Counted from the stretch's first letter, positions 16,353 to 25,659 are shown. The stretch is 55,042 bases of DNA from an uncultured Clostridia bacterium (GCA_944381175.1 CALWKD010000012.1:1-55042); one strand, 5' to 3'. Numbers and translations are program-made. The notes: generated by a model from the letters alone, not told the origin.

Positions 16353-16374
16353 AATGCGTAAAAAATACACAAGT
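16353..16374 (+). promoter_or_regulatory. Second NrtR operator, before the kinase/tripolyphosphatase gene
   Basis: An exact inverted copy of the 22-base element at 15592-15613. Its core on this strand is TGCGTAAAAAATACACA, a 17-base palindrome with one mismatch. TATAAA sequences flank it on both sides (16349-16354 and 16374-16379), either of which could be the -10 of the gene at 16537. Confidence 0.7.
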
Positions 16375-16536
16375 ATAAAAAAGAGAGGTCAAAGTGAACA
16401 AAATAAAGTGTTGAAAAATTTAAGTTTTGACTGATTTGGGAGAAGTATTAAAATGAGGAAATAAAACAAAAAATTGAATACGGAAGCAGTTTTTAATAAA
16501 AATTTTGTCGATTTTATGAATTTTTTGGGAGGAATT

Positions 16537-17616
16537 ATGAAAACTTTGGTTGTGAATTTATTGGGAGCGGCAGGTTCAGGGAAGTCCACTTTGGCGACAG
16601 AACTATTTATGTTGATGAAGCGAAAGGGATATAACTGCGAATATGTTGACGAATATGCAAAGCATATTGTCTATGAAGAAAATTACAAAAGGCTCGGGAA
16701 TCAACTTTTGGTGCTGAGCAATCAATATTTTTCTCTTGATGTAATTCGAGATAAAGTCAATGTGATTATCACCGATTCGCCACTTATCCTTTCAATATTT
16801 TACAACAGGGAAAATAATGGGAAAAATCATTTGAAAGTGCCAGACAAATTGATTAAAGATTTGGTGCTTTATTGCTATTCAACTTTTGACAATTTGAATT
16901 ATTTTCTGGTAAGAAATCACGAATACAAGAGAGAGGGAAGATATCAAACTGAAGCGGAGGCAAAAGCACAAGAAGGAAGAATTTTGGCAATGATTGACGA
17001 ACTTGGCTTGGACTATAAAAAATTCTTGTCAACGGACAATTGTGCTGAGAAAATTCTCTCTGATGTTGAAAATCGAGTGAAATTTTATGACCAACTTGAG
17101 AAATCCGAGTTTGAGATTGAAAGAAAGTTTTTGATGAAATTTTCCCCGAAAGATTTTGAAAGTTACAATTCCATAAATATTTTGCAAGGGTACTTTTTGC
17201 GTAATGCCCACGAGGTCAGAGTGCGAAATATAGACAATAAAAAGTTTTTCCTAACTGAGAAATATGGAGAGGGCATCAAAAGAGAAGAGTTTGAAAAGGA
17301 AATTGACAGGAAAGAATATCAGGAACTTATCAAGTTGGCTGGAGATAGGGTGATTCAAAAATCACGCACTCTCATTCCAATTCAAGAGGGAAAGGTGGCA
17401 GAAGTAGATTTATATTTTGGAAAAAATAAGGGACTTGCAACAGTGGAAGTGGAGTTTGAAAGTCTGGACGAGGCGGAAAACTTTGTGCCACCTGACTGGT
17501 TTGGGGAAGAAGTTACAAACGACGAGAGATTTTCAAACAAAAACCTCTCACTTGTCCAAGATTTTACAAATACTGAAGATAAAAATGTGAGTGAAAAAAT
17601 TATAAAAAATTCATAA
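16537..17616 (+). CDS. NadR-like P-loop kinase fused to a CYTH/TTM tripolyphosphatase-like domain
   Basis: A 359-residue protein from the ATG at 16537 (GGGAGG at 16527-16532). Residues 1-180 are an AAA_28/NadR-like P-loop kinase: Walker A GAAGSGKST (10-18) and Walker B VIITDSPLIL. Residues 188-345 are a CYTH triphosphate tunnel domain with the ExExK signature (FEIERKF). Its end (VPPDWFGEEVTNDERFSNK) closely follows that of the Nitrosomonas tripolyphosphatase family as I remember it. NadR kinases phosphorylate nicotinamide riboside (established). The upstream NrtR operator supports a role in NAD salvage here, with the second domain possibly cleaving tripolyphosphate. The substrate remains inferred. 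A terminator follows directly. Confidence 0.82.
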   Translation: MKTLVVNLLGAAGSGKSTLATELFMLMKRKGYNCEYVDEYAKHIVYEENYKRLGNQLLVLSNQYFSLDVIRDKVNVIITDSPLILSIFYNRENNGKNHLKVPDKLIKDLVLYCYSTFDNLNYFLVRNHEYKREGRYQTEAEAKAQEGRILAMIDELGLDYKKFLSTDNCAEKILSDVENRVKFYDQLEKSEFEIERKFLMKFSPKDFESYNSINILQGYFLRNAHEVRVRNIDNKKFFLTEKYGEGIKREEFEKEIDRKEYQELIKLAGDRVIQKSRTLIPIQEGKVAEVDLYFGKNKGLATVEVEFESLDEAENFVPPDWFGEEVTNDERFSNKNLSLVQDFTNTEDKNVSEKIIKNS

Positions 17617-17623
17617 AAACATC

Positions 17624-17650
17624 AAAAAAGCAGAAAAACTCTGCTTTTTT
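17624..17650. terminator. Terminator, probably bidirectional
   Basis: AAAAAAGCAGA and TCTGCTTTTTT pair around AAAAC, between convergent genes. Confidence 0.85.
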
Positions 17651-17669
17651 ATTCAAAAATTACAAATTC

Positions 17670-17954
17670 TTATTCGGTTTTGTCTTTCAAAAACTCGTTT
17701 AGACCTTTTTCAAATTGAGTTTGGCTTGTTGGATCAAGATAGAAGAGAAGTCCAAAAAGTTGCCCCACGTGCAGTTTTTCCTCATTTACAATGTCGGTCA
17801 AGGTGCGGTTTACGATTTGGTTGTTCGATTGGGAGATGTGTCTTTCGTATTGGATAATCGCGTCGAGTTCTCCGATGATGTCGGCACGGGTGTTTTCGGC
17901 AAGTTGGTAATTTGTCATATTTTGCAGGTCTGAATTTTGTGAATAAATCTTCAT
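17670..17954 (-). CDS. Encapsulated-ferritin-like (EncFtn-type) protein
   Basis: This is a 94-residue two-helix protein. E29, Y36, E59 and H62 (from GELDAIIQYERH and NEEKLHVGQL) have the same spacing as the ferroxidase residues E32, Y39, E62 and H65 of Rhodospirillum EncFtn. The following LFGLLFYLDP also aligns with that family. EncFtn assembles as a ring of dimers, oxidises Fe(II) and is normally cargo of encapsulin nanocompartments (established). No encapsulin gene or obvious C-terminal targeting peptide is present here, so it may act free or with a shell encoded elsewhere. AAGGAG precedes the ATG. Confidence 0.72.
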   Translation of the reverse strand: MKIYSQNSDLQNMTNYQLAENTRADIIGELDAIIQYERHISQSNNQIVNRTLTDIVNEEKLHVGQLFGLLFYLDPTSQTQFEKGLNEFLKDKTE

Positions 17955-18044
17955 ATTTTCTCCTTTTTAATTTTTATGAAAAATGTGTCTATAATGTAAC
18001 AAAAATCAAAAAAAATACGAGAAAAAGTTTGAAAAATTGTTATT

Positions 18045-18437
18045 ATGTGTCAAAATAATCTTATGGAATACAAAGATTGTTTAAACAAACTTAAAAATTC
18101 AAAGTTCAGAAACAGTTTTCATTTGAAAAACAAAGATTTTGCTTACATTGAAAGAGTTGGAATGGAAAAAATAGAGTCGCACGCCTATGATTTTGTAAAC
18201 GCCCGTCTTGCTCCAAAAATTATTCCAAATGACGGCAAGCAAACTCCAATGCGTGGGCATCCAGTCTTTATCGCCCAGCACGCAACCGCGACTTGTTGCA
18301 GAGGGTGCCTTTGGAAGTGGTGGAAGATTCCTCAAAACAAAGATTTAAGTCCAGACGAGATTGAGTTTGTGGTGGGGTTGATTTTGGAATGGATAAAAAG
18401 CGAGTGCGAGAGATTTAATCAAAGTCAAAATGCTTAA
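18045..18437 (+). CDS. DUF4186 family protein
   Basis: A 130-residue protein with the highly conserved DUF4186 core NDGKQTPMRGHPVFIAQHAT followed by ATCCRGCLWKWW. The paired cysteines and histidines suggest a metal site, but no function is established. Two ATG codons are possible (18045 and 18063); neither has a good ribosome site, so the start is uncertain. The following intergenic stretch carries the phosphoketolase promoter, so the two are separate units. Confidence 0.85.
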   Translation: MCQNNLMEYKDCLNKLKNSKFRNSFHLKNKDFAYIERVGMEKIESHAYDFVNARLAPKIIPNDGKQTPMRGHPVFIAQHATATCCRGCLWKWWKIPQNKDLSPDEIEFVVGLILEWIKSECERFNQSQNA

Positions 18438-18473
18438 ATTTTAAATTTGTTTGAAACTTTGAGCCAAATATTT

Positions 18474-18501
18474 TTGATTTTGTTTGGCATTATAGTATAA
18501 T
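18474..18501 (+). promoter_or_regulatory. Predicted promoter of phosphoketolase
   Basis: TTGATT (18474-18479) and perfect TATAAT (18496-18501), spacer 16. Start near 18508. Confidence 0.65.
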
Positions 18502-18520
18502 CATTGATATGAGGTAAGAA

Positions 18521-20887
18521 ATGAAAAAAGATTATTTTTCTTCAAAAGAATATTTGGACAAATTGGATGCTTATTGGAGGGCGTCGAATTATTTGTCCGC
18601 AGCACAACTCTATCTGCTCAAAAATCCTCTTATGAGAGACCACGAACTCTGCCTTGAGGATGTCAAGCCGAGACTTATTGGGCACTGGGGGACTGTTCCA
18701 GGGCAAAACTTTGTTTATGCTCATTGCGACAGAGTTATCAAAAAATACGACCTTGATATGATTTTGATTTCTGGACCAGGTCACGGCGGAAACTTTTTTG
18801 TTGCAAACAGTTATCTTGAAGGAACTTACAGCGAGTATTACCCAGAGATTTCCTTGGACAAAAAGGGAATGGAGAGGCTTTGCAAACACTTCTCTTTTGC
18901 TGGCGGAATTGGCTCTCACGTTGTTCCTGAGATTCCTGGCTCAATCAATGAGGGTGGAGAACTTGGTTATTCATTGGCACATGCCTATGGTGCTGTCTTT
19001 GACAACCCAAATTTGATTGCGACTGTCATCATAGGTGACGGGGAGGCGGAAACAGGTCCTCTTGCGACTTCTTGGCACAGCAACAAATTTATCAACCCAC
19101 AAAAAGACGGTGCAATTTTGCCGATTTTGCACTTGAATGGTTACAAAATTGCAAACCCAACGGTGCTTTCAAGACTTCCGAAAGAAAGACTTCAGAGTTT
19201 GTTCAATGGCTATGGATACAAAGTCCACTTTGTTGAGGGAAGCGACCCTGAAAAAATGCACAAACTTATGGCAAAAACAATGGACGAGTGCATTAAAGAA
19301 ATCAGAGATTTGCAACACCGTGCAAGAGAACTTGGAAAGGACAGCATAAACGCCGACTGGCCAATGATTGTGCTTAGGACGCCAAAGGGTTGGACTGTGC
19401 CGAAATTGGTTGACGGGAAGCAAATCGAGGGGACTTTTAGAGCACACCAAGTTCCTGTCACAATGGACAGCCAAGAGCATCTTGAGATTTTGAGAGAGTG
19501 GCTCAAAAGTTATAGACCTGAGGAACTTTTTGACGAAAATTACAAATTGAAAGCGGAGATTGCGGAGATTTTGCCGAAAGGTGACAAGAGAATTTCTGCA
19601 AGTCCCTACGCAAATGGCGGAATACTTCTCAAGGAACTCAAAACACCAAACCTTTCAAAAGTTGCTGTGAAATTTAAGGGGCATGGTACTGTTAAGGCTC
19701 AAGATATGCTCGAACTTGGAGGTTATATCAAAGAACTTTTTGTCCTTAACGAGAAGAACAATAATTTCCGAATCTTCAGTCCTGATGAGGCAATGAGCAA
19801 CAGGCTTTACAAGGCTTTTGAGGTGCAAAATAGAGCGTTTAATGCCCAGCGATTTGATTATGATGAGAAACTCGCTTGTGACGGAAGAATTATGGACTCA
19901 TACCTATCTGAACATATGTGCGAAGGTTGGCTTGAGGGGTATCTACTCACTGGCAGGCACGGAATGTTTAACAGTTATGAGGCGTTTATTCGAGTTGTGG
20001 ATAGTATGGTTGCACAACACGCCAAGTGGCTTAAATCGTGCAGTGAAATTGAGTGGAGGAAACCGATTTCCTCTTTGAACCTTATCGTCACCAGCAATGT
20101 TTGGCAACAAGACCACAATGGTTACACCCACCAAGACCCAGGATTTTTGGGGCATCTTGCAGATAAAAAACCATACATCTGCAGGATTTTCTTGCCAGCA
20201 GATGCAAACAGTTTGATTGCGTGCTATGACAAGTGTGCAAAGAGCAAAAATTTTGTCAATGCGATTGTCGCTTCAAAACACCCAACTTTCCAGTGGCTTT
20301 CTATGGAGGAAGCGAAAGAGAATGTTGAAAATGGCGTTTCAGAGTGGGAGTGGGCAGGAATGAACAACACGAAAAAGCCAGATGTTGTGCTTGCTTGTGC
20401 AGGACACACTCCGACAGAGGAGGCACTTGGGGCGGTGTCTTTGTTGAAGAAATATTTGCCGACTTTAAATGTTAAATTTGTCAACGTTTTGGAACTTATG
20501 AGGCTTTCCAAAGACAAAGAAAATCCGTTTGCTCTTTCTGATGCAGATTTCGACAAACTATTCACAAAAGACAAACCAGTTGTGTTTGCTTTCCACGGTT
20601 ATGCGGAACTTGTTCGAGGACTTGTTTATGACAGGCACAACAAAAACTTTGTTGTTGAAGGATACAACGAGGAAGGAAACATCACCACACCTTTTGATAT
20701 GAGAGTGAGAAATCATATAGACAGATACCATTTGGTTTTGGATGTTTTGGAGAATGTCAAAATTGATAAAACTCAAAAGTCGAAAATTAAGAAGGAAATT
20801 GAGAGGAAACTTGCCGAGCACAACAAATATATTGTCGAAACAAATTTGGACACTCCAGAGTTTGCAAATTGGAATTGGAATGAATAA
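18521..20887 (+). CDS. xfp: Xylulose-5-phosphate/fructose-6-phosphate phosphoketolase
   Basis: Phosphoketolase splits xylulose 5-phosphate (and often fructose 6-phosphate) with phosphate to acetyl phosphate and an aldose phosphate, using thiamine diphosphate. Family blocks are clear: GHWGTVPGQNFVYAH, ISGPGHGG, the cofactor motif IIGDGEAETGPLATSWHSNK, HLNGYKIANPT, TGRHGMFNSYEAF, and QDHNGYTHQDPGF near the end of the catalytic part. The length of 788 residues is normal. GAGG precedes the ATG. A strong promoter and terminator make it a single-gene unit. It implies heterofermentative or bifid-type sugar breakdown giving acetyl phosphate. Confidence 0.97.
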   Translation: MKKDYFSSKEYLDKLDAYWRASNYLSAAQLYLLKNPLMRDHELCLEDVKPRLIGHWGTVPGQNFVYAHCDRVIKKYDLDMILISGPGHGGNFFVANSYLEGTYSEYYPEISLDKKGMERLCKHFSFAGGIGSHVVPEIPGSINEGGELGYSLAHAYGAVFDNPNLIATVIIGDGEAETGPLATSWHSNKFINPQKDGAILPILHLNGYKIANPTVLSRLPKERLQSLFNGYGYKVHFVEGSDPEKMHKLMAKTMDECIKEIRDLQHRARELGKDSINADWPMIVLRTPKGWTVPKLVDGKQIEGTFRAHQVPVTMDSQEHLEILREWLKSYRPEELFDENYKLKAEIAEILPKGDKRISASPYANGGILLKELKTPNLSKVAVKFKGHGTVKAQDMLELGGYIKELFVLNEKNNNFRIFSPDEAMSNRLYKAFEVQNRAFNAQRFDYDEKLACDGRIMDSYLSEHMCEGWLEGYLLTGRHGMFNSYEAFIRVVDSMVAQHAKWLKSCSEIEWRKPISSLNLIVTSNVWQQDHNGYTHQDPGFLGHLADKKPYICRIFLPADANSLIACYDKCAKSKNFVNAIVASKHPTFQWLSMEEAKENVENGVSEWEWAGMNNTKKPDVVLACAGHTPTEEALGAVSLLKKYLPTLNVKFVNVLELMRLSKDKENPFALSDADFDKLFTKDKPVVFAFHGYAELVRGLVYDRHNKNFVVEGYNEEGNITTPFDMRVRNHIDRYHLVLDVLENVKIDKTQKSKIKKEIERKLAEHNKYIVETNLDTPEFANWNWNE

Positions 20888-20921
20888 AAAATGCACAACC
20901 TTTTTGGGTTGTGCTTTTTTT
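20888..20921 (+). terminator. Terminator of phosphoketolase
   Basis: GCACAACC (20893-20900) pairs with GGTTGTGC (20907-20914), followed by seven T. Confidence 0.9.
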
Positions 20922-21094
20922 GCATTTTAATATTGTTTTTTTAAGAAATATAAAAACTATAAAAAATTGAGGTTTTTTCTTATTAAAAAGTTGCAAAAAT
21001 GCTAATTTTTAAGTTTTTTTGATTTCTGTTTTAGATTTTTGTTTTTTATTTGCAAAAAAAATCATTAAACAAATTTATTTTTCAAAATTTTTGC

Positions 21095-21124
21095 TTGTAA
21101 GTTTCTTTTAAAATAATATATAAT
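21095..21124 (+). promoter_or_regulatory. Predicted promoter of the secreted protein and helicase
   Basis: TTGTAA (21095-21100) and TATAAT (21119-21124), spacer 18. The rest of 20922-21170 is very AT-rich with no gene. Confidence 0.55.
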
Positions 21125-21170
21125 AAAAATGACTTAGGCTATACCTTTTGTCTGGAGGGAAGCAGGCTCT

Positions 21171-21824
21171 ATGAAAGTGAATGCGTTGTTTCTAAGTTTA
21201 TTTTGCTCTCTTATGCTCATTTTTGTTTGTGTGGGGATGTCTTTGCCCGCGAGTTTTTTCAGCGGGAATTTTGCCTATGCGGAAGGAGTTTCCAGTGACG
21301 AAGAAAGTGGCGAGGAGGAAGAAACTCCAGAAGAAACACTTCAAGTTTTGGACCCAAACAATGTTATTGGCGAAGATTTGAGTGTGTCATTTGTGGAGAT
21401 TTCCGCTGATGATGAAAGATTTACACACATTAAAAATGGATTGTCAAATCCAGACAAACTTAAGGTTTATGAGGTTGTCGTGCAGGATGGTGACGGTTTG
21501 CAAGTGGAGCAAGTTGAAGGCGAAGTGACACTGAAAATCAAACTTGACGAAACATTTGATGCAAGCAAAATCAATATCTACAGAGTTAGTTCAACAAGCT
21601 CGCAAGAGCCTTACCAATTTTTGTATGCTGACGGGTTTGTGGAAGTGCAGACAAGCGAGTTTGGAATTTATGCAATCTCTCAGGTCTCTGGGTTTAAACC
21701 AGCGGCACCGTCTGGAAATGGTTCAAACACCATCGCTTTGGTTTTGATTATCGTGGGCGGACTTGCGGTGATTGTAGCTGTTGTTGTGTCGATATGCATT
21801 GGATTGAGGAAGAAGTCAAATTGA
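21171..21824 (+). CDS. Secreted, C-terminally membrane-anchored protein, function unknown
   Basis: A 217-residue protein. Residues 1-37 look like a signal peptide with cleavage after AYA (SGNFAYA-EG). A glutamate-rich stretch follows (DEESGEEEETPEE), then a beta-rich domain of about 110 residues, a Pro/Ser/Gly linker and a C-terminal membrane helix (IALVLIIVGGLAVIVAVVVS) ending in basic GLRKKSN. This is the layout of a surface-exposed anchored protein. I do not recognise the middle domain. GGAGGG lies rather far (about 12 bases) before the ATG. The helicase gene starts 47 bases downstream, so they may share a transcript. Confidence 0.8.
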   Translation: MKVNALFLSLFCSLMLIFVCVGMSLPASFFSGNFAYAEGVSSDEESGEEEETPEETLQVLDPNNVIGEDLSVSFVEISADDERFTHIKNGLSNPDKLKVYEVVVQDGDGLQVEQVEGEVTLKIKLDETFDASKINIYRVSSTSSQEPYQFLYADGFVEVQTSEFGIYAISQVSGFKPAAPSGNGSNTIALVLIIVGGLAVIVAVVVSICIGLRKKSN

Positions 21825-21871
21825 CAGCAATTTGAATTTGTTTGTATGAAAATGTTTAAGAGGAAGGACAA

Positions 21872-24800
21872 ATGAAAAGTATTTACACATATTACAAAGA
21901 AAGGTTGATTGAGATAAGCGGGAAAAACAGGAGCCTGTATCTGAGAAGTTTCAACAAAAAGAATGGCTTTGATATTGGCAAGATTTTGTCTGCCGATGTT
22001 GAGAAAACGGAAGAATTTTTGGATATTTTGATGAGCGGGAAGTCCGTTCCTTTCAAAATCATCGGGAAAGAGACAAAGGACTTGATTGTGAATGCAAACA
22101 ATATCTCCGTAAGGTATCCCGACAAGACTTTTTCCGATGAAAAAGAAAAGCAAAGATATGACAGGCAGAAAAGAGAATTTGCGAAAAAGGTCTTTGAGCA
22201 GGAAGGGAAAGATTTAAAGACTCTCAAGCGTGAGATTGAGGAGATTGAAAAAGAGACTGGCAGATATGAACTTTTCTTGTGCTATCCTTTTGTTTATGGG
22301 GCTGTGAGGAATTACTCTCTTAAAGCACCGCTTTTGATGTTTCCAATCGTCATTGATGACATTGATGACAACAACATCAACATTTGTTTGAAGTATGGTG
22401 AGCATATCCAACTCAACAAGGCTCTTATGCTTGCAATCGCTGACAGCAAACACCTCAATTTGCAAGATATGGATATGGAATTTGATTCAATCAAGGCTCG
22501 TTTTGGTGGGTTGCAAGGGCTGATTGATTATTTGAGAGAGTTTGGAATCAAACTTGGCTTCAAGCCAGAGAAAAAGGTCTATCCATTTGGAAAATTTGGA
22601 GAGCCTGGGATGACCGCTCCACTTGAGGTCAAGAATCTTTGTATTTTGTCGCGATGCAGTTTGGCAAACTCAATCTACTCAGATTATTCCGCACTTGAAA
22701 AGAAATTTTTGACAAATGATTCGATAAACGAACTTTTGAATGCAAAAACCATAAAACATAAACCTACAAAATGTAACGATTTGTATTTGATAAACAACGT
22801 TGACTATGCTCAAGAGCAAGTTGTCAGAAAAGTCAACGAAAGCGGAAATATGGTCATTTATGGACCTCCAGGGACTGGAAAATCTCAAACAATTGTGAAT
22901 GTCATCTCGGATGCAATTTGCAAAAACAAAAAAGTCTTGGTCGTTTCTCAGAAAAAGGCGGCACTTGAGGTGGTTTACAATCGTCTGTCAAACTTAAACA
23001 GCAAGGCAATGTTTATTGTTGACGCGGAGAAAGAGAAGAGAGAGTTTTATAAAAGGTGCTACACCGCACACGAGGAGATTTTGAACTCAACTTTTGATGA
23101 CAAACTCCAAAAAGAATATGACGACCTTGAGAAGAGGCTTGAGACGGAGATTGGGAATTTAAACAGAATCTCTGACTGCTTAAATGAGAAAACTCCATTT
23201 GGACTTTCTCTTCAGGAGATGTATTACAATTCCTATAAACTTGGCAAAAAGTCAATGGAGTATGCGCTTTACAAGACTATGCAGAAAGACAAAAATCTTA
23301 TGGCAATGAATTATGCCGATTTGGTTTCCGCTCTTGAGGTGTTGCAGGAGAAAAATAAGGCAGAACTCTATTACACCTTTGTCGAAGAGAAGAAGAAAAA
23401 TCCTTTCATCGACAGTTTGAAAGATGATTTGAGTGTGCACGAAGTTGCGGAGGCTCAGGCAAAACTTAAACAGTTGTTTTCTTCAAGACGAGCATTGTTT
23501 GATGTCGGCAAATATAAGTATTCAAGGCAAGTTTTGACTTATTATGACCAAGTAAAAAACAACAAAAACAGCAGGGCACTCATCAAACTTATCGCAAAAT
23601 ATGAGTATCCGAAATCTGAGAAGTTTTTGAAAACGAGTTGCGTTTTGTTTTTGATGTATCCATTTGCAAAGGCAAATATGGTCAAAAAAGAAAACATTGT
23701 TGAGGCGGAAGTTCAAAACACGCTTAAGGCAATTGACGAATATGTCGAGGACTATTCCTTCCTTAAAAAGATTTTGACGGAAAGCGGGTATTTGTTGGCT
23801 ATTGACGGAATCTTGAACGGAAACAACGGCGTGCTTAAACTTTTGCTTTGGGCAGTGGAGAATTATGTGTCACTCAGAGACACTTATGTGACGCTTAAAA
23901 ATCTCAATGACAAGCAAAAATATGTGTTGAATTTTGCATATGAAAACGCAAGCACTTATCCAAAATATATGGAAGTTTTGAATGCGATAATGCCTGTGAG
24001 AATTTATTATGAAATCGTTAAATACGAGGAGATTAAAAAAGACGCTCTCTCATCAATTATTGATTTTGAAAACATTCGTGCAAGAATTGTCAGCATAAAG
24101 AAACAACAAAACGAAATCAGCAAGAAAATTGCAATGCAGAGTTTCAACGAAGATTATAAGAAGATGATTGACGGAAGCACGCAGAGCAAAGATTATGTCT
24201 ATCAAATTGCGAAAAAACAAAATTTCTGGTCAATCCGCAAGACGATGGAAGTCTATGGTGAGTATCTGTTTAAACTTTTTCCGTGTTGGCTTTTGTCACC
24301 AGAAAATGTTTCGACAATTTTGCCTTTGAAAAGAAACTTGTTTGATGTTGTGCTTTTTGATGAGGCTTCTCAGGTGTTCATCGAAAACACTATCCCTTCA
24401 ATTTATCGCGGAAGCAGAATTGTTGTCGCAGGGGACGCAAAGCAACTTCGCCCAACGACCACATTTATGAAAAGATATATGGGTGCGGGAGTTGATGACG
24501 ATTTGGATTATTCAACTCAAGCGGCACTTGAGGTGGAGTCACTGCTTGATTTGGCGGTTTCTCGTTACGCAAGTGCAAACATAACCTATCACTATCGAAG
24601 CAAGAATGAAGAGTTGATTGACTTTTCAAACAAGGCATTTTATTCGGGGAATTTGCAAATCGCACCGAATGTTTCAAAAAATTTGAGACACAAGCCAATT
24701 GAAAGAATTTTGGTCGACGGCGTTTGGAGAGATCGAAGAAATGTTGAGGAAGCGAAGAAGGTTGTCGAACTTATCAAGCACATTTTGAAAACCAGAAAGA

Positions 24801-25624
24801 ACAACGAAACCATTGGGGTTATCACTTTCAACATTGAGCAAGAAAGTTGCATTGAGGAACTTATAGACAAAAAGTGTTTTGATGACAGCGAATTTAGAAA
24901 TCTTTACATAAAAGAGACCAATCGTGTCGAGAATGGCGAAGATGTGAGTTTGTTTATCAAGAACCTTGAAAATGTTCAGGGTGATGAAAGAGACATCATC
25001 ATCTTCTCGATTGGCTATGCGAGGAATGAGTTTGGAAAGGTGAACGCGACTTTTGGCTCGCTTTCAAATGAAGGCGGAGAGAATAGGTTGAATGTCGCCA
25101 TAACTCGTGCGAAGCAAAAAATCTTTGTTGTCACAAGCATTGAACCAGAGGAACTTAAGGTCGATGCATCAAAGCACATTGGACCAAAACTTTTGAGAAG
25201 TTATTTGACCTACACGAGAGCGGTTTCAAATGGTGACAACGATGAAGTTAGGACAATTTTGAACAGTTTTTCGGAGACTAGCACTGAAAAGCCTAGAATT
25301 ACAAACCTTTTGCCGATGGAAAACCAGATTGCTGAGAGATTGAACAAACTTGGATACAAGACGGAACTGAATTTGGGAAATTCAAACAGCAAAATTTCCA
25401 TTGCGGTTTATGATAGGAAAAAGGACAGATATATTCTCGGAATTGAAACCGACCAAGCAGTCAACAAGACCTCGAAATCGGCACTCGAGAGGGATGTGTT
25501 CAGAAATGAATTCTTGAAGTCGAAAGGCTGGAAGATGATGAGGGTTTGGAGCAGAGATTGGTGGCACAATCCAAATCAAGTCATAAATCAAATTGTTAAA
25601 GAAATTGAAAAACAAAAGAAATAA
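21872..25624 (+). CDS. Superfamily 1 (DUF4011/UPF1-like) helicase with C-terminal Vsr-like nuclease domain
   Basis: A protein of 1250 residues. An N-terminal DUF4011-like region precedes the helicase core: Walker A YGPPGTGKSQT (GPPGTGKS 331-338), Walker B LFDEASQ (about 828-834), VAGDAKQLRPT and the late motif NVQGDERDIIIFSIGYA. NRLNVAITRAKQ follows. The last 100 residues match the Vsr/DUF559-type PD-(D/E)XK domain of COG1112 proteins (LGIETDQAV, ALERDVFRNEFL, MMRVWSRDWW). The usual DGxxYH stretch of that domain reads DQAVNK, so nuclease activity is uncertain. Similar fusions recur in defence islands (family knowledge). GAGGAAGG precedes the ATG and a terminator follows. Confidence 0.9.
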   Translation: MKSIYTYYKERLIEISGKNRSLYLRSFNKKNGFDIGKILSADVEKTEEFLDILMSGKSVPFKIIGKETKDLIVNANNISVRYPDKTFSDEKEKQRYDRQKREFAKKVFEQEGKDLKTLKREIEEIEKETGRYELFLCYPFVYGAVRNYSLKAPLLMFPIVIDDIDDNNINICLKYGEHIQLNKALMLAIADSKHLNLQDMDMEFDSIKARFGGLQGLIDYLREFGIKLGFKPEKKVYPFGKFGEPGMTAPLEVKNLCILSRCSLANSIYSDYSALEKKFLTNDSINELLNAKTIKHKPTKCNDLYLINNVDYAQEQVVRKVNESGNMVIYGPPGTGKSQTIVNVISDAICKNKKVLVVSQKKAALEVVYNRLSNLNSKAMFIVDAEKEKREFYKRCYTAHEEILNSTFDDKLQKEYDDLEKRLETEIGNLNRISDCLNEKTPFGLSLQEMYYNSYKLGKKSMEYALYKTMQKDKNLMAMNYADLVSALEVLQEKNKAELYYTFVEEKKKNPFIDSLKDDLSVHEVAEAQAKLKQLFSSRRALFDVGKYKYSRQVLTYYDQVKNNKNSRALIKLIAKYEYPKSEKFLKTSCVLFLMYPFAKANMVKKENIVEAEVQNTLKAIDEYVEDYSFLKKILTESGYLLAIDGILNGNNGVLKLLLWAVENYVSLRDTYVTLKNLNDKQKYVLNFAYENASTYPKYMEVLNAIMPVRIYYEIVKYEEIKKDALSSIIDFENIRARIVSIKKQQNEISKKIAMQSFNEDYKKMIDGSTQSKDYVYQIAKKQNFWSIRKTMEVYGEYLFKLFPCWLLSPENVSTILPLKRNLFDVVLFDEASQVFIENTIPSIYRGSRIVVAGDAKQLRPTTTFMKRYMGAGVDDDLDYSTQAALEVESLLDLAVSRYASANITYHYRSKNEELIDFSNKAFYSGNLQIAPNVSKNLRHKPIERILVDGVWRDRRNVEEAKKVVELIKHILKTRKNNETIGVITFNIEQESCIEELIDKKCFDDSEFRNLYIKETNRVENGEDVSLFIKNLENVQGDERDIIIFSIGYARNEFGKVNATFGSLSNEGGENRLNVAITRAKQKIFVVTSIEPEELKVDASKHIGPKLLRSYLTYTRAVSNGDNDEVRTILNSFSETSTEKPRITNLLPMENQIAERLNKLGYKTELNLGNSNSKISIAVYDRKKDRYILGIETDQAVNKTSKSALERDVFRNEFLKSKGWKMMRVWSRDWWHNPNQVINQIVKEIEKQKK

Positions 25625-25649
25625 AAAGGTGCAATTTTGCATCTTTTTT
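25623..25649 (+). terminator. Terminator of the helicase gene
   Basis: GGTGCA and TGCATC pair (one G-T) around ATTT, flanked by A and T runs; six T follow. Confidence 0.75.
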
Positions 25650-25659
25650 CTTTTATTTG

